Shown here: positions 42,093-52,625 of the stretch, in pieces | Layout: each line of letters starts with the position of its first letter | How positions within the stretch are numbered: position 1 is the first letter of the stretch | From: Euwallacea fornicatus | Lineage: Eukaryota; Arthropoda; Insecta; Coleoptera; Curculionidae | NCBI RefSeq assembly: GCF_040115645.1 | Contig: NC_089549.1 | Span: 5,425,779-5,489,778 of the forward strand | DNA: 64,000 nucleotides | Reading direction: 5' to 3' | Notes under the pieces: model-generated | Told to the model about the DNA's origin: nothing | The model's database searches: none | Seen by the model: only the letters and a program-made list of their open reading frames with translations | Made by a program: the position numbers and the translations under genes

Positions 42093-43694
42093 TACAGGGT
42101 GTCTGTAAAAGGTCTTTACAACGCTCCACCACAGATTCTTCAGATCAAAACAAGACGATTTAGCCATATTTAGTCTAGTCCAAAAGTTGATAATAACAGC
42201 GCTAGAGGGCGTCAAAGTTGAAAATTAAAAATCAATTTTTTAACATATTTTCCATACTGTACAACATAAAAACGTGAAAGTTGGTGTAGGGGAGTTTTTC
42301 AAGACGCCGAATTCATATCTGCTAATAAATTGCACTTACCTTGTAGAGGGCGCCACTTACGGCCCACCGCATGTATTAAATTGATTGAAACTTTTTTGCC
42401 TCCTGGTATAAATGATTTTCGAATACAGTAGTGTATTTGGTCATCGTTTATAAATAAAAAAGGTATACCTTGTTGATGTTGCTACGAGGAGCCGTTTACG
42501 AGATAAATGCATTTTAGTAATTCAGGTGTAAGATTTTAGATTAAACAACTTATTTACTACAAAAAGGTACTCTTGATAAGACCTTTAATAATTCGCAGTA
42601 GTTTTACAAGAAAACTTAATTACCAAATCATGAATACAAAGAAATAAGAATATCACAAAAACTGTTCAAAGAGTCCACCATTTGCACGTATACAAAGGTT
42701 TATACGCCGAAGAAAATTTGCAACATCTACAAAATTCGTTGCCAAATTTGTTAGAGGATTTACCTTTACAACTTCGGAGAGATATGTGGTTTATGCGTGA
42801 CGGAGCTCCACCACATTTTGCACTAAATGTTATAAATCATTTAAATCAACAGTACCCAAATAAATGGATAGGCAGAGGTAATGACGCCCCTGTAAAATGG
42901 CCACCACGTTCTCCGGACTTAAATCCAATGGATTATTTTTTATGGGGACACCTTAAGTCCATGGTTTACATGACAACTGTCGATAACGAAGAACAACTGT
43001 GACAACGTATTCAAGATGCAATAAATAATATTAGAAACGACGAAGAAGTTATGCAAAGAGTACATTTTAATTTTCTTCGGCGTATAAACCTTTGTATACG
43101 TGCAAATGGTGGACTCTTTGAACAGTTTTTGTGATATTCTTATTTCTTTGTATTCATGATTTGGTAATTAAGTTTTCTTGTAAAACTACTGCGAATTATT
43201 AAAGGTCTTATCAAGAGTACCTTTTTGTAGTAAATAAGTTGTTTAATCTAAAATCTTACACCTGAATTACTAAAATGCATTTATCTCGTAAACGGCTCCT
43301 CGTAGCAACATCAACAAGGTATACCTTTTTTATTTATAAACGATGACCAAATACACTACTGTATTCGAAAATCATTTATACCAGGAGGCAAAAAAGTTTC
43401 AATCAATTTAATACATGCGGTGGGCCGTAAGTGGCGCCCTCTACAAGGTAAGTGCAATTTATTAGCAGATATGAATTCGGCGTCTTGAAAAACTCCCCTA
43501 CACCAACTTTCACGTTTTTATGTTGTACAGTATGGAAAATATGTTAAAAAATTGATTTTTAATTTTCAACTTTGACGCCCTCTAGCGCTGTTATTATCAA
43601 CTTTTGGACTAGACTAAATATGGCTAAATCGTCTTGTTTTGATCTGAAGAATCTGTGGTAGAGCGTTGTAAAGACCTTTTACAGACACCCTGTA
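42093..43694 (+). mobile_element. giant palindromic transposon, 626 bp arms
   Basis: Arms 42093-42718 and 43069-43694 are inverted copies; paired positions add to 85787 at both ends, so there is no net indel. Ends read TACAGGGTGTCTGTAAAAGG. The 350 bp spacer plus the first part of the right arm encode the C-terminal part of a transposase. The left arm therefore contains, in antisense, roughly its last 20 codons. It is inserted in the right end of a Tc1-type element (flanking TA). Confidence 0.94.
42719..43134 (+). pseudogene. DD41D-like transposase C-terminal part
   Basis: Begins at the palindrome junction with LQHLQNSLPNLLEDLPLQLR. It carries MWFMRDGAPPHFALNV (second catalytic D) and WPPRSPDLNPMDYFLWG (third D, 43 residues later). 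A TGA at about 43000 follows NEEQL; then RIQDAINNIRNDEEVMQ continues, ending with the FEQFL terminus at 43134 inside the right arm. The open frame that appears to start at 42682 reads antisense arm sequence and is not a natural start. The first catalytic D and the N-terminus are lost. Confidence 0.88.
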
Positions 43695-43887
43695 TGTTAT
43701 TTATTTATAAAATCATTTTTGGCCCGAAACTTTTGCACGCAACTGTATGTATTTGGAAAATGCATGTTTATTTGAAGCAGTAGAATAAAAATACTTCTAA
43801 TTGTCTCTAAAGAGTAGAAATAAAATGTTTGCTCATCAAATATTGTACACATACACACCAAGGCTAGAGCAATATCAATTACTCTAT

Positions 43888-44760
43888 CTACACCTCTGTT
43901 AATCCAGTGCTCTGGTCTGCTGAGCAATCAGATCGATATTCATTCGCGTTCCAAATAACGCATTGTAAGTTTTGCGATAACATCCCGTATGTTGAGGTAT
44001 GATTAGTGTTATTATCTCTCGCATAAAGGTTGTACTTATTCAGCGTGTCGTAATGAAAGTTGGCCTGAATCCCGCCATTGTTCATATGGTTGGACTAATT
44101 TAGACTTTACAGGGAGAGAATACGAAATCGATAGGCACACCTGGTTATAATTGTTACCGTACATACCAAACTGACGATGATACCTTTGGGGTGTGGTAGC
44201 AACTGATGGAACATCCCATTGCTTATGGGGAGCATGAAATGTTGATCCCGAGGTTGTCGGGAATTTAAGTGAATGAAAATTTTGGATGAGCAAGGAGTTA
44301 TTTGCCAACTTTTGGAATAGAATCGAAAGATCTTTCTGAATCAGAGAAATATTAGACAATTTCGTCGCAACGTCTAAACTCCGATTCTGAGTCACGTTTT
44401 TCGAGGAAGTTAGCTGATACAAATTCGATCCTTGAGGCGTTTTGATCTTGCTGTCCTTAAACTTCATTCTATGATTTTGAAACCAAAGCTTAATTTGTTT
44501 TTGTTAAGTTTAACTCTTGAGACAACTGGATCCTTTTGGCTCTGCATAGGTACTTTTCCATCTGCAACTTTTTCTCCAGAGCCATTAATTGAAAGGACAT
44601 GTATTGGGTTCTTGATCGTTTTACTACTGTTGTTTGAATTTTATTTTTCTGTGCTGCTTCGTTCGGGCAACCATTTACTGGGGTTATATCTACGAACTGA
44701 TTTAAAACACTTTGATACCACTTGTCTTCGGATGAGTAGGAAGAAATCGATGGATTTCAA
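43888..44760 (-). pseudogene. Hox-class (zen/Hox3-like) homeobox gene remnant
   Basis: The minus strand encodes an Antp-type homeodomain at about 44622-44443. It starts KRSRTQYMSFQLMALEKKLQ, continues MEKYLCRAKRIQLSQELNLT and resumes as KQIKLWFQNHRMKFKDSK. Between the last two a 2-base loss (about 44493) shifts the frame at the start of helix 3. Residues typical of the class are kept (YLCR, RI, LNLT, WFQN, RMK); R-to-H in QNHR is unusual. About 45 residues precede it in frame (DKWYQSVLNQFVDI) and an asparagine/serine-rich tail of over 100 residues follows, with another frame change near 44085. Rapidly evolving insect Hox3/zen genes are the closest analogue I recognise; exact orthology is uncertain. 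Confidence 0.75.
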
Positions 44761-44764
44761 TTGA

Positions 44765-45262
44765 GGTCATTATTTCTCTGGAACACAAATTGAAATTTCA
44801 AAATGAACATTTACGAATAAATCACAAAAGAAAAGTAAAGAGCTTTCGTCAGCAAGCCTAATGATAAGTAGGTGAGACATAGCTGCTCGGAAAACTGAAC
44901 CACCTGTATTCCCAAAATTTAGGGTCTAATGAGATTATTTTGTTTTAAATCATTGTGTTAACTAGTTTATACAGCTTTTCTAAGCCGTAGTTTTTAAGGG
45001 ATAAAGGCATACTAACAGTTGTCGTTTGGCTATTTGCAGAGTAAATCTATCAGAAGGTAATTACTCATAATTTCGAAAATAGATCTTAAGACGATAATTA
45101 TGTACATTAAAGTTTATTGCAAAGTTAAAGCAATTTTTAATAATTTAATATATCAATTCATTAACAATTTAATATAGGAAATTTAAGTTAAGTAAATTTC
45201 AAGTCCGTTATCTTGCAGACGAATGTAATAACATGGAGCGTCTACTGAGTACATGCTCATAT
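44765..45262. other. no gene recognised
   Basis: AT-rich. A possible splice acceptor (TTTGTGTTCCAG on minus, about 44780) just upstream of the homeobox block would make this an intron of that gene. Confidence 0.35.
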
Positions 45263-45862
45263 ACAGTATACAACAATTCTATTCGTACACCTGCATTTTT
45301 AATGTAAAAGATTCTAAATGCTTTAAAATTTATTTTTAGCAATATTTATTTCATTATTGTGATCAATAAATATGTTGTGAACAATTATATAATGTTCATA
45401 AATTTTTATCTTCTAATCTACCATAGATAATTAATTAAATTTACAAAAATGTATTTACTACGTGCAACACTTCTGTTAGTATAGTTGATTAGAAAAGGAG
45501 CTAAATGTTAGTAAACAGTTTTTTTTGAGACTTCCTTTGGATATATTCACGATGAATAAAAATGCACTTACATATTTGATGTTTCTTTTATTAGTCATTT
45601 GGAAAATGTTGAATCGAGTGCAGTTAAGTACAGATTTAAAAAATTCTATCATAAATATAGCTTTAAGAGGCTATAGTTTGAAAAAAATTGGTAAAATGAC
45701 CAACAAATCGCACTCAACAATTCAATATATTGTTAATAAATTTAAAACTCAACGATCCATTAAAAATTTACCCAAAAAACCGAAACAAAAGAAATTAAGC
45801 GAAAGAGAAGAAAGGATAATTATTAAAGAAATTAAGAAAAATCCTAAAATTAGTGTACCAAC

Positions 45863-46090
45863 TATAGTACCCTTCTCGGTATTCAAACACCTCTAACTTC
45901 TCCCAAACACATTTATTTTGATTTATCCACTATATTCTACCAAATATCCCTTAATCCTTAATCATTACCTATTTAGAAACTATATCCTCTCAATCCTCCC
46001 TATACTAGTCTACTGCTGGACCCTGAACGTTCTTATCTCCTTCCCACCGCTCGCCTTTGTCTTGAGATGATTCACACACTGATCGCCACA
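45863..46090 (-). repeat. 3' LTR of the Ty3-type element
   Basis: 228 bp, TATAGTACCC... to ...CGCCACA on plus; the first G of the TG terminus is mutated to A. The long polymerase frame reads into this LTR and stops at 46005. Confidence 0.95.
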
Positions 46091-48726
46091 TCCCTCCTCT
46101 TCTTCGGAGCTTGATTGGCTCTACCACCGCTCCCTGATTACATCTCGGTTCCTCAGCGGGGTCGTTCCTAGTGTCTTTGATTGATTTCCCTATGGCTTCG
46201 GGCTGACTCCTTACATGAACATCTGGTCGCGAAGTCGAAGGCTCATTCGTGATAATTTTTCGTTGTGAATCCCCCTCAAGGTTTGTTGGAACCTTTTTCA
46301 GATGACTGGCTTGACGCCTAATGATTTTCCCCCCTGACTCTAATACAACTTCATTTCCATCTCGATGAATCACTTGATATGGGGTGTTGCTATATGTTGT
46401 GGTTAATTTGTGAGGGAACACCACATTCTTGACATAGACTGTGTCTCCTGTTCCAATGTCGTCTTGCCTGCTATTCCGAACCGCATCTTCTCTTCTCTTC
46501 CCTTTTTCCTTGTTGATTAAGTCAGTATCTCGAGCTTCTCCGCCAATTGGATAATTCACAATGTCTATAAGCGAGGGCAGTTTATCTCTTATATTCCGAC
46601 CATACAGAAGTTCAGATGGCGATGTTCCAGTTGTTCCGTGAGGAGTGGAATTATACATCATCGTAAATTCCCGCAATTCAGTCTCGTAATTCCGATTAAT
46701 CGAATATGCTATTTGTAATCGTTTTAAGATTGATTTATTTAAATTTTCTATTTCCCCGTTTGCCTGGGGCCAATATGGGGTTGTATGGATTAACCTGATA
46801 TTATTATGTTCGCAATATTTCTTAAACTCTGTATTCGTGAACTGCCTGCCATTATCACTCCGCAAAGACTTAGGAATACCAAGTCTAGAAAACATTTCTT
46901 CCAAGACATGGATAATATCGACAGATGTTGCCCTTTTTAAAAATTTTTTTTCTTGATATCTAGAGAAATAATCAATAACTGCTAATATTTCTCCAGAAAT
47001 CGGGCCTGCTTTCATAAGGTCTAACGAAATACATTGCCACGGCCCGTCGGGAAAAGGATGTCTCACCATAGGTGTTGTGGGATTCGGATGTGATACCAAT
47101 ATACATTGCTGACAATGTTTTATAAATCGCTTTGCTTCTCGGTCAATTTTTGGCCACCAAACCTTGGCCCGAAGTCGCCGCTTCATCACCGTCTTCCCCG
47201 GGTGGCCTTCGTGAGCTAACTTCAACACCTGATTTCTTAACGAGGTCGGAATGACGATTCGATTTCCTCGCAGAATCACGGGTCCTAGCGTTGATAGTTC
47301 CAGTCTAAAAGGAAAATATTCACTTACGTCTTTAGGATTCCACGATTCCTTTCTTATTTTGTTTATTAATTGTTGTAACGTTGTATCATTACGACTCTCT
47401 TGAAATATTTCTGAAGTTGATATCGCTTTAGGAGTAACATGTTCAATAAGGCTTCTAACATGGAGCTCTTCGTCCCGGTCGAATGATTCACATGATTCCA
47501 GTTTACACAGCCTAGACAAAGAGTCGGCGATGTTTGATTTCCCCGGTTGATAGACTACTTTGTAGCGAAATGATTGCAGTCTAAGAACCCATCGTTGGAT
47601 TCTTGCCGGAGGTTTTGAACTTGGCTTGAAAATGGCCTCGAGTGGTTTATGATCTGTTTCCAATTCAAACTCCATCCCAGCTAGATAGTAATTAAATCTT
47701 TCTACCGCCCAAACCAAAGCCAGGCTCTCTTTCTCTGTTTGTGAATACCGTTGTTCTACTGCCGATAAGCTTTTGTTAGCAAAAGAAATTATTGATGCAC
47801 TATTCTGGTTGTCAAACTGCACTAAAACAGCTCCCAAAGCCACAGGACTTGCATCAGCAATCAGGCGTGTACTCTTCTGGGGGTCAAAATAGGACAATGT
47901 GGGAAGTTTGGCTAATCTCTTCTTCAATCGATTAAAACTGTCTTCGTGAGCAGTGGTCCAGGAAAAGGGTACGTCGTGTTTTATTAGTTCCCTGAGTAGT
48001 TGTTTTAAGGTACCAAGATCCGAAATAAATTTCTCCACATATGTCACGAGGCCTAAGAAACTCCTGACCTCTTCCTTGGATATTGGAGCTCGGAAATTAG
48101 CTATTGTTTTAACTTTTTCTTCATTGGCATCAATACCGAGAGAGAAGATAAGCGATGCCCAAAGAATTTTAACTCCTGAACGCCAAATATACATTTATCT
48201 TGATTTAACAAAATATCATAGTATTTTAGCGTTGACATTACTTTCTCCAGGTTAGCGTTGTGAAGTTCCAGAGTTTCCCCGAACACAATAATATCATCTA
48301 AATAGTTTAAGCAATTTAAACATGGGGCCAAAATACTTTCAAATATCCGTTGGAATATTTCTGGTGCCGAATTTACCTTGAACAGTAAACGCTTATACCT
48401 AAACAAGCTTTTGTGGGTAATAACTGTCGTTATAGGCCTGCTATCCACGTCCAGTTCAAACTGATAATATGCATTTTTGAGGTCTAGCCGTGAAAAATAT
48501 CGAGTTTCAAAGCTCTGTCATGAACGATTCGAATGTCGGTATGGGATATATAATTTTCACGAAGGATAGCTTCATTCGCTCTTCGCATGTCAATGCAGAT
48601 CCTGATGTCCCCCTCTGATTTGAAAATGATTACCATTGGGGATACCCATTCACTAGGACCCTGAACCCGTTCGATTATATCCTTTTCCAACTCTTCTTCC
48701 AGTTTTTGTTCTACTTTGGACTCCAT
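46005..48726 (-). pseudogene. pol region: reverse transcriptase, RNase H, integrase
   Basis: Reverse transcriptase begins near 48726 (VEQKLEEELEKDIIERVQGP; SPMVIIFKSEGDIRICID). A frame change near 48490 leads to PEIFQRIFESIL and the catalytic LNYLDDIIVF, and a second near 48190 joins the long 729-codon frame. That frame carries the end of the RT (RSFLGLVTYVEKF), RNase H (LIADASPVALGAVL; TDHKPLEAIF) and integrase. The integrase has an H-H-C-C zinc site (HEGHPGK...KHCQQC), a core with SLDLMK, RSDNGRQF and a glutamate in NGEIENLNK, and a C-terminal domain with DTVYVKN. The frame ends inside the 3' LTR. The integrase part is intact; only the RT is broken. Confidence 0.93.
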
Positions 48727-48753
48727 AGATACCGGGATTCGTCGTAGAGGTTG

Positions 48754-49161
48754 CTAACTTGGTTTGACTGAGTAGTTTATAGATAACTTAACTTTAACGC
48801 CTTTTACTTTAGGAAAAGCACTGATGTTCACCCTCATGATGCTTAGTCCCAATTTTAAAATTCCTATTTTTTTTGCCAACTCTCTGCCAATAATAGAAAT
48901 ATCCCCATTTTTAACCATATAGAAGGTTGCTATTGTTTCTGGCCGCTGGTCGACCTTAATAGTTGATTCAAATATCCGTTCTACTGTGATGCTACTTGTA
49001 GCATACGGCTTCAATTTGTTTTCCGGATCCACCTCTATATTCCACATAACCGCTTTCTTTTCTTGAAGAAATTTCCATACTGTTCCAATTATCACATTAA
49101 CTTTTGATCCTGAATCGATAAGTATAAGAACCCCAACGCCCCCAATGACACATCTAATCAA
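48754..49161 (-). pseudogene. retroelement aspartic protease region
   Basis: Minus-strand frame with the retroviral-type aspartic protease active site LIDSGSKVNVI, about 15 residues in. SIIGRELAKKIGIL follows, equivalent to the flap/second conserved block (I-I-G-R-x). It lies between the zinc knuckles and the reverse transcriptase, as in Ty3-type elements. It is in a separate open frame, broken from both neighbours. Confidence 0.85.
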
Positions 49162-49457
49162 CTCATCATTTTCCTGGTTTTTACCTTGTGCTTGGTATAT
49201 TCTCTGTTAAAATGGAATTAGATTAGGAAAATATTTGAGCCTTTATTTATTAAACTCATATCTAATCGCTATTTGGCGTGATTTATTCCACGCTGATTCT
49301 GCTTAGAGTCGATTCTCTTAGACGACGAATAATAGTCAGAGTCAGTATCGCCGATTGCTCTTTTAATCATAAGATGTTAGCGTTAGTTAGTCCATTTTTA
49401 CTGCTTCATTTAACGAGAACTTAAAATATAATAAACTCTTTTCGGATCGACTGGTGT

Positions 49458-50372
49458 TTAAATTAACATTCTCAAACAGTCAAACTCCGTTATCTGGCTT
49501 CCATTTTGAGTTCCGTTCGATTGAGAATCCATGGTTTCTAGATAATTGACAGCTACTTTTCGACGCTTTGAAGCATTGGACAGTGTGTTATCTGATTTGT
49601 TTAATTTCCTCTTTGTTCGACACTTAATTGCAAAATGTCCCAAAAGACCACATTTGTTACAAGTGACCATCCGACCAGGGCAACTGAGATCGTTTGCGTA
49701 ATGCCCACGCTTACCGCACCGCAGACATTCATTCGTCTTACCGAATAAAGAAATTTTCATAATATCGGCAGTCGATGGTTTGGGGTCAGCAATATGCCTT
49801 CCACTAGCTGTCATAGCGGCGGACTGACTGTCTATTTGTTCCTGCACGCGGCACATACTGATTATTTCTTCTAACGAATGTTCTTTCGCCAATAGCTTCT
49901 TTTTGAGGTCACTAGAAGCCCAGCAATCAATGAGTTTATCCTTTATATTTATTTCCATTGTTTCTTCGGCATTAGTCCCAAATTAGCATTTATTTGATTG
50001 TTCTCACACACGGATTAGGAATTTGTTGAATGTTTCATCGGGAACCTGTTCAACCTGCCTAAATAGGTGACGTTCAAATGTTGAATTTTGTTCCGGAGAA
50101 AAGTACTCATCAAGCTTCTCGATTAATATTGCAAACACGTCATTCTTTTCCTGCGGATCGTACTCCTCGATAGCATCGTGAAGATTACAGGCTACCTCTT
50201 GAAGTTGGGTTCCTCCTAGGCACAGTAACTTATTCCTGCGTTTCAATGGACTCTCAATTTCTTCTGCGTCTAGATATAATATCACCGATCGCCGCCACTT
50301 CCCCCATTCTTTCCTAAAGATGGCTTTATCCAGAGTATCGCATAAAAATGGTCTAATGTTATTGAATTCCAT
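49458..50372 (-). pseudogene. gag with two zinc knuckles, one frameshift
   Basis: The start at 50372 (MEFNNIRPFLCDTLDKAIFR) opens a capsid-like region (WGKWRRSVILYLDA; SPEQNSTFERHLFRQ), which stops at 50004 by a frame break. It resumes at about 49995-49958 (DKLIDCWASSDLKKKLLAKE) and reaches two zinc knuckles, CLRCGKRGHYANDLSC and CNKCGLLGHFAIKC, then a basic tail ending at 49458. Knuckle one has five residues before the last cysteine instead of four. Confidence 0.9.
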
Positions 50373-50504
50373 CGTTGCAATAAATTAAGTTCAGTTTCCT
50401 GTTTAATATTTCCACTTGACGACCCAATGCACAATTGAATGTACGTCCCCTTTTTCATTCCTCCTTTTAATAAAAGAATTTATTTGTTTTATCTCGTCGC
50501 CAAT

Positions 50505-50732
50505 TGTAGTACCCTTCTCGGTATTCAAACACCTCTAACTTCCCCCAAACACATTTATTTTGATTTATCCCCTATATTCTACTAAATATCCCTTAATCCT
50601 TAATCATTAACTACTTAGAAACTATATCCTCTCAATCCTTCCTATACTAGTTTACTGTTTGACCCTGAACGCTCTTATCTCCTTCCCACCGCTCGCCTTT
50701 GTCCTGAGATGATTCACACACCGGTCGCCACA
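50505..50732 (-). repeat. 5' LTR of the Ty3-type element
   Basis: 228 bp, TGTAGTACCC... to ...CGCCACA on plus (on minus TGTGGCGACC...GGGTACTACA). Proper TG...CA ends are kept. Confidence 0.95.
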
Positions 50733-51583
50733 CCAACAATTCGTCTGATCCTTCAAGATATAACAAGAAAGCTTGTATGTCTTCAAACAATTCGTCGAGT
50801 ACTGTGGAAAAACGGATATTATGGTAGAGTACCCAGGAAAAGATCCTATGTCAATAAGGTAAACCGCAGTAAACACCTTCTATTCGCTAAAGAGCATGTA
50901 GAAAAAGACGAAGGGTTTTGGGATAGTGTCATTTGGTCCGATGGAACCAAAATCAATCTTTTTGGGTTCGATGGAATTCATAGAGTATGGAGAAATGCCA
51001 ATGAAGACAATAATCCACGCAATACGCTTCCAACTATTAAATATGGTGGTGGATCTTTAATGATTTGGGGGTGTATGTCATCAAGAGGAATTGGATCTGT
51101 TGACTTTATTGAAAATACTATGGACAAACACGGTTACAAAGAAAATTTTGAAAAGAAACGTCAAGCAAAGTGCCGAAAAATTAGGTATGTCCAAGGTCTA
51201 TAGATTCCAACACGACAACGACCCGAAACACACGGCTCTGTTCAATAAAGAATGGTTAATTTGGAACGTTCCAAAATTGCTTCAAACACCTCCACAATCG
51301 GCAGACTTAAATCCCATTGAGCATTTATGGGCCATTTTCAAAAGAAACATTAGAAAAAATCAAATTTCCTCAAAATCAGAACTGAGACAAATTATTCTTC
51401 AAGGATGGGAAAGAATAAGTCCAAATATATGTAAAAAATTAGCATCGTTAATGAAAATCAGTGTCAAGCGGCAATTAAAGCGAATGGCTATTCCACAAAA
51501 TATTAATTTATTTATTCAAATGAAAACTATTGTTTATTGGTGTATTTAAATTAAAGTGTACGAATAGATGTGTTGTATACTGT

Positions 51584-52478
51584 TTGCTAATTTTATATCA
51601 TACTTATCATCATACTCTGATTATAATGCGAAATACAAAGATCTTGTTGTACTTTAACTGGAAACACAACTTCTCTGTAAATATAACGTTGCAACCTTTA
51701 TAATTGCCGTAAAACTCAAATGACGAGAAAGACTCATTTGAGCTCATGAGATTAGTGAGTATCTCTGAGACCACAATTGGGTTTTCAAATTTATCGTGCT
51801 CTTGATGCATGCTGGAGTTACCTTCGCACACGAAGCAAAAATATTTACACTTCCACAAAGATTTTCAACAGAAGTACGCACGCAGTAAAGGACGATTCAA
51901 CACTGAAATAAGTACTACGACTAATACTCTAATGGCGATTTTGGGTTTGTTCAAGGTATTTATTTTAATGGGTTTTATCACAACAAATTTGTGGGTAACC
52001 AATGAGGTTTGAAAATATTCTCAAAATTTACCTTCAAGATGGACAACTGATATTATGTAAAAGAATTCTATTAAAAATGAAATGTTTTTGGGACCAGTTG
52101 CGGAAATGGAGAATACGATAAGAATAAGTAATGGATTATTTATACAGTGAAAAGCATTTATCTATATTATAAATAACAGTTTTGTATATAATATCACAAT
52201 AAAAACTCGTCCAATCATATTTTTAAGAAACTGCATGATCTATCAAGAATTAAGAGGCGGCGAGAAGGGTGAAGTTTGATTTTATCATTTAAATAACTAG
52301 ATTTTAATTACTATTATATTAATTATTAATATACTCTTAATTTCTAAGCTATAGGATGATAAATTATTAAGAAACGTTATTTTACATAAAGTTCAGAAAA
52401 TAAAGAAAAAAAGTCGTTTTTTGGTCACAATTCGAACATGTTATTTATATTTTAATCTTACGTCTTAATTTTTGAAAC
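51584..52478. other. no gene recognised
   Basis: AT-rich. A minus-strand frame of 82 residues (51858-51610) begins CKYFCFVCEGNSSMHQEHD and has no stop but also no known motif. It might be an isolated exon; nothing else supports it. Confidence 0.35.
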
Positions 52479-52625
52479 ATACAGTAGTAGCTAAAAGTAG
52501 ATAGACAAACTGACATTTTCAATTAAATCATGCATATGTTAATTGATCTGTTTCCTATGCATGTACGTTATTTGTCGCAAAACACATTATACGAAATAAT
52601 AAGCAAATGTTAATAAAGTTACTTT

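Larger units (their letters stand above)
45863..50732 (-). mobile_element. Ty3/gypsy-type LTR retrotransposon
   Basis: Flanked by 5 bp duplications CCAAC (45858-45862 and 50733-50737). Each LTR is 228 bp. On the minus strand a purine-rich tract (AAGAAGAGGAGGGA) lies just before the 3' LTR, and a primer-binding-site-like TTGGCGACGAG follows the 5' LTR by one base. Internal order on minus: gag, protease, reverse transcriptase, RNase H, integrase, which is the Ty3 order. There is no envelope-like frame. gag and pol are broken by frameshifts and stops. By hand count the LTRs differ at about 14 of 228 positions (about 6%). Confidence 0.95.
45607..51549 (+). pseudogene. Tc1-type transposase interrupted by LTR element
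   Basis: 5' part 45607-45862: MLNRVQLSTDLKNSIINIAL with HTH YSLKKIGKMTNKSHSTIQYI and linker KKLSEREERI. It breaks within NPKISVPT. After the insertion and the duplicated CCAAC, coding resumes at 50738 (RLILQDITRKLVCLQTIRRV). Then come IWSDGTKINLFGFDG (first D) and PTIKYGGGSLMIWGCMSS, a one-base frameshift near 51150, FQHDNDPKHTA (second D) and SADLNPIEHLW (E). It ends about 51549. Besides the insertion, a single frameshift separates it from a full-length protein. Confidence 0.9.
45263..51583 (+). mobile_element. Tc1-type element split by a Ty3-type retrotransposon
   Basis: Ends ACAGTATACAACAATTCTAT (45263) and the inverted TAGATGTGTTGTATACTGT (to 51583), with TTCGTACAC continuing in both. 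The 4.87 kb LTR element at 45863-50732 interrupts its transposase. Without the insert it is about 1.45 kb, a normal Tc1 size. Confidence 0.85.

Noticed and set aside
42682..42718. Natural start codon for the palindrome transposase
   Set aside because: This stretch is antisense arm sequence; the frame is open only by chance across the inversion junction.
45863..50732. Envelope gene (errantivirus) in the Ty3-type element
   Set aside because: The integrase frame runs directly into the 3' LTR; there is no room or frame for an envelope protein.
51610..51858. 82-codon minus-strand frame as a secreted protein exon
   Set aside because: No signal peptide, domain or splice context could be confirmed; kept only as a note in the intergenic entry.
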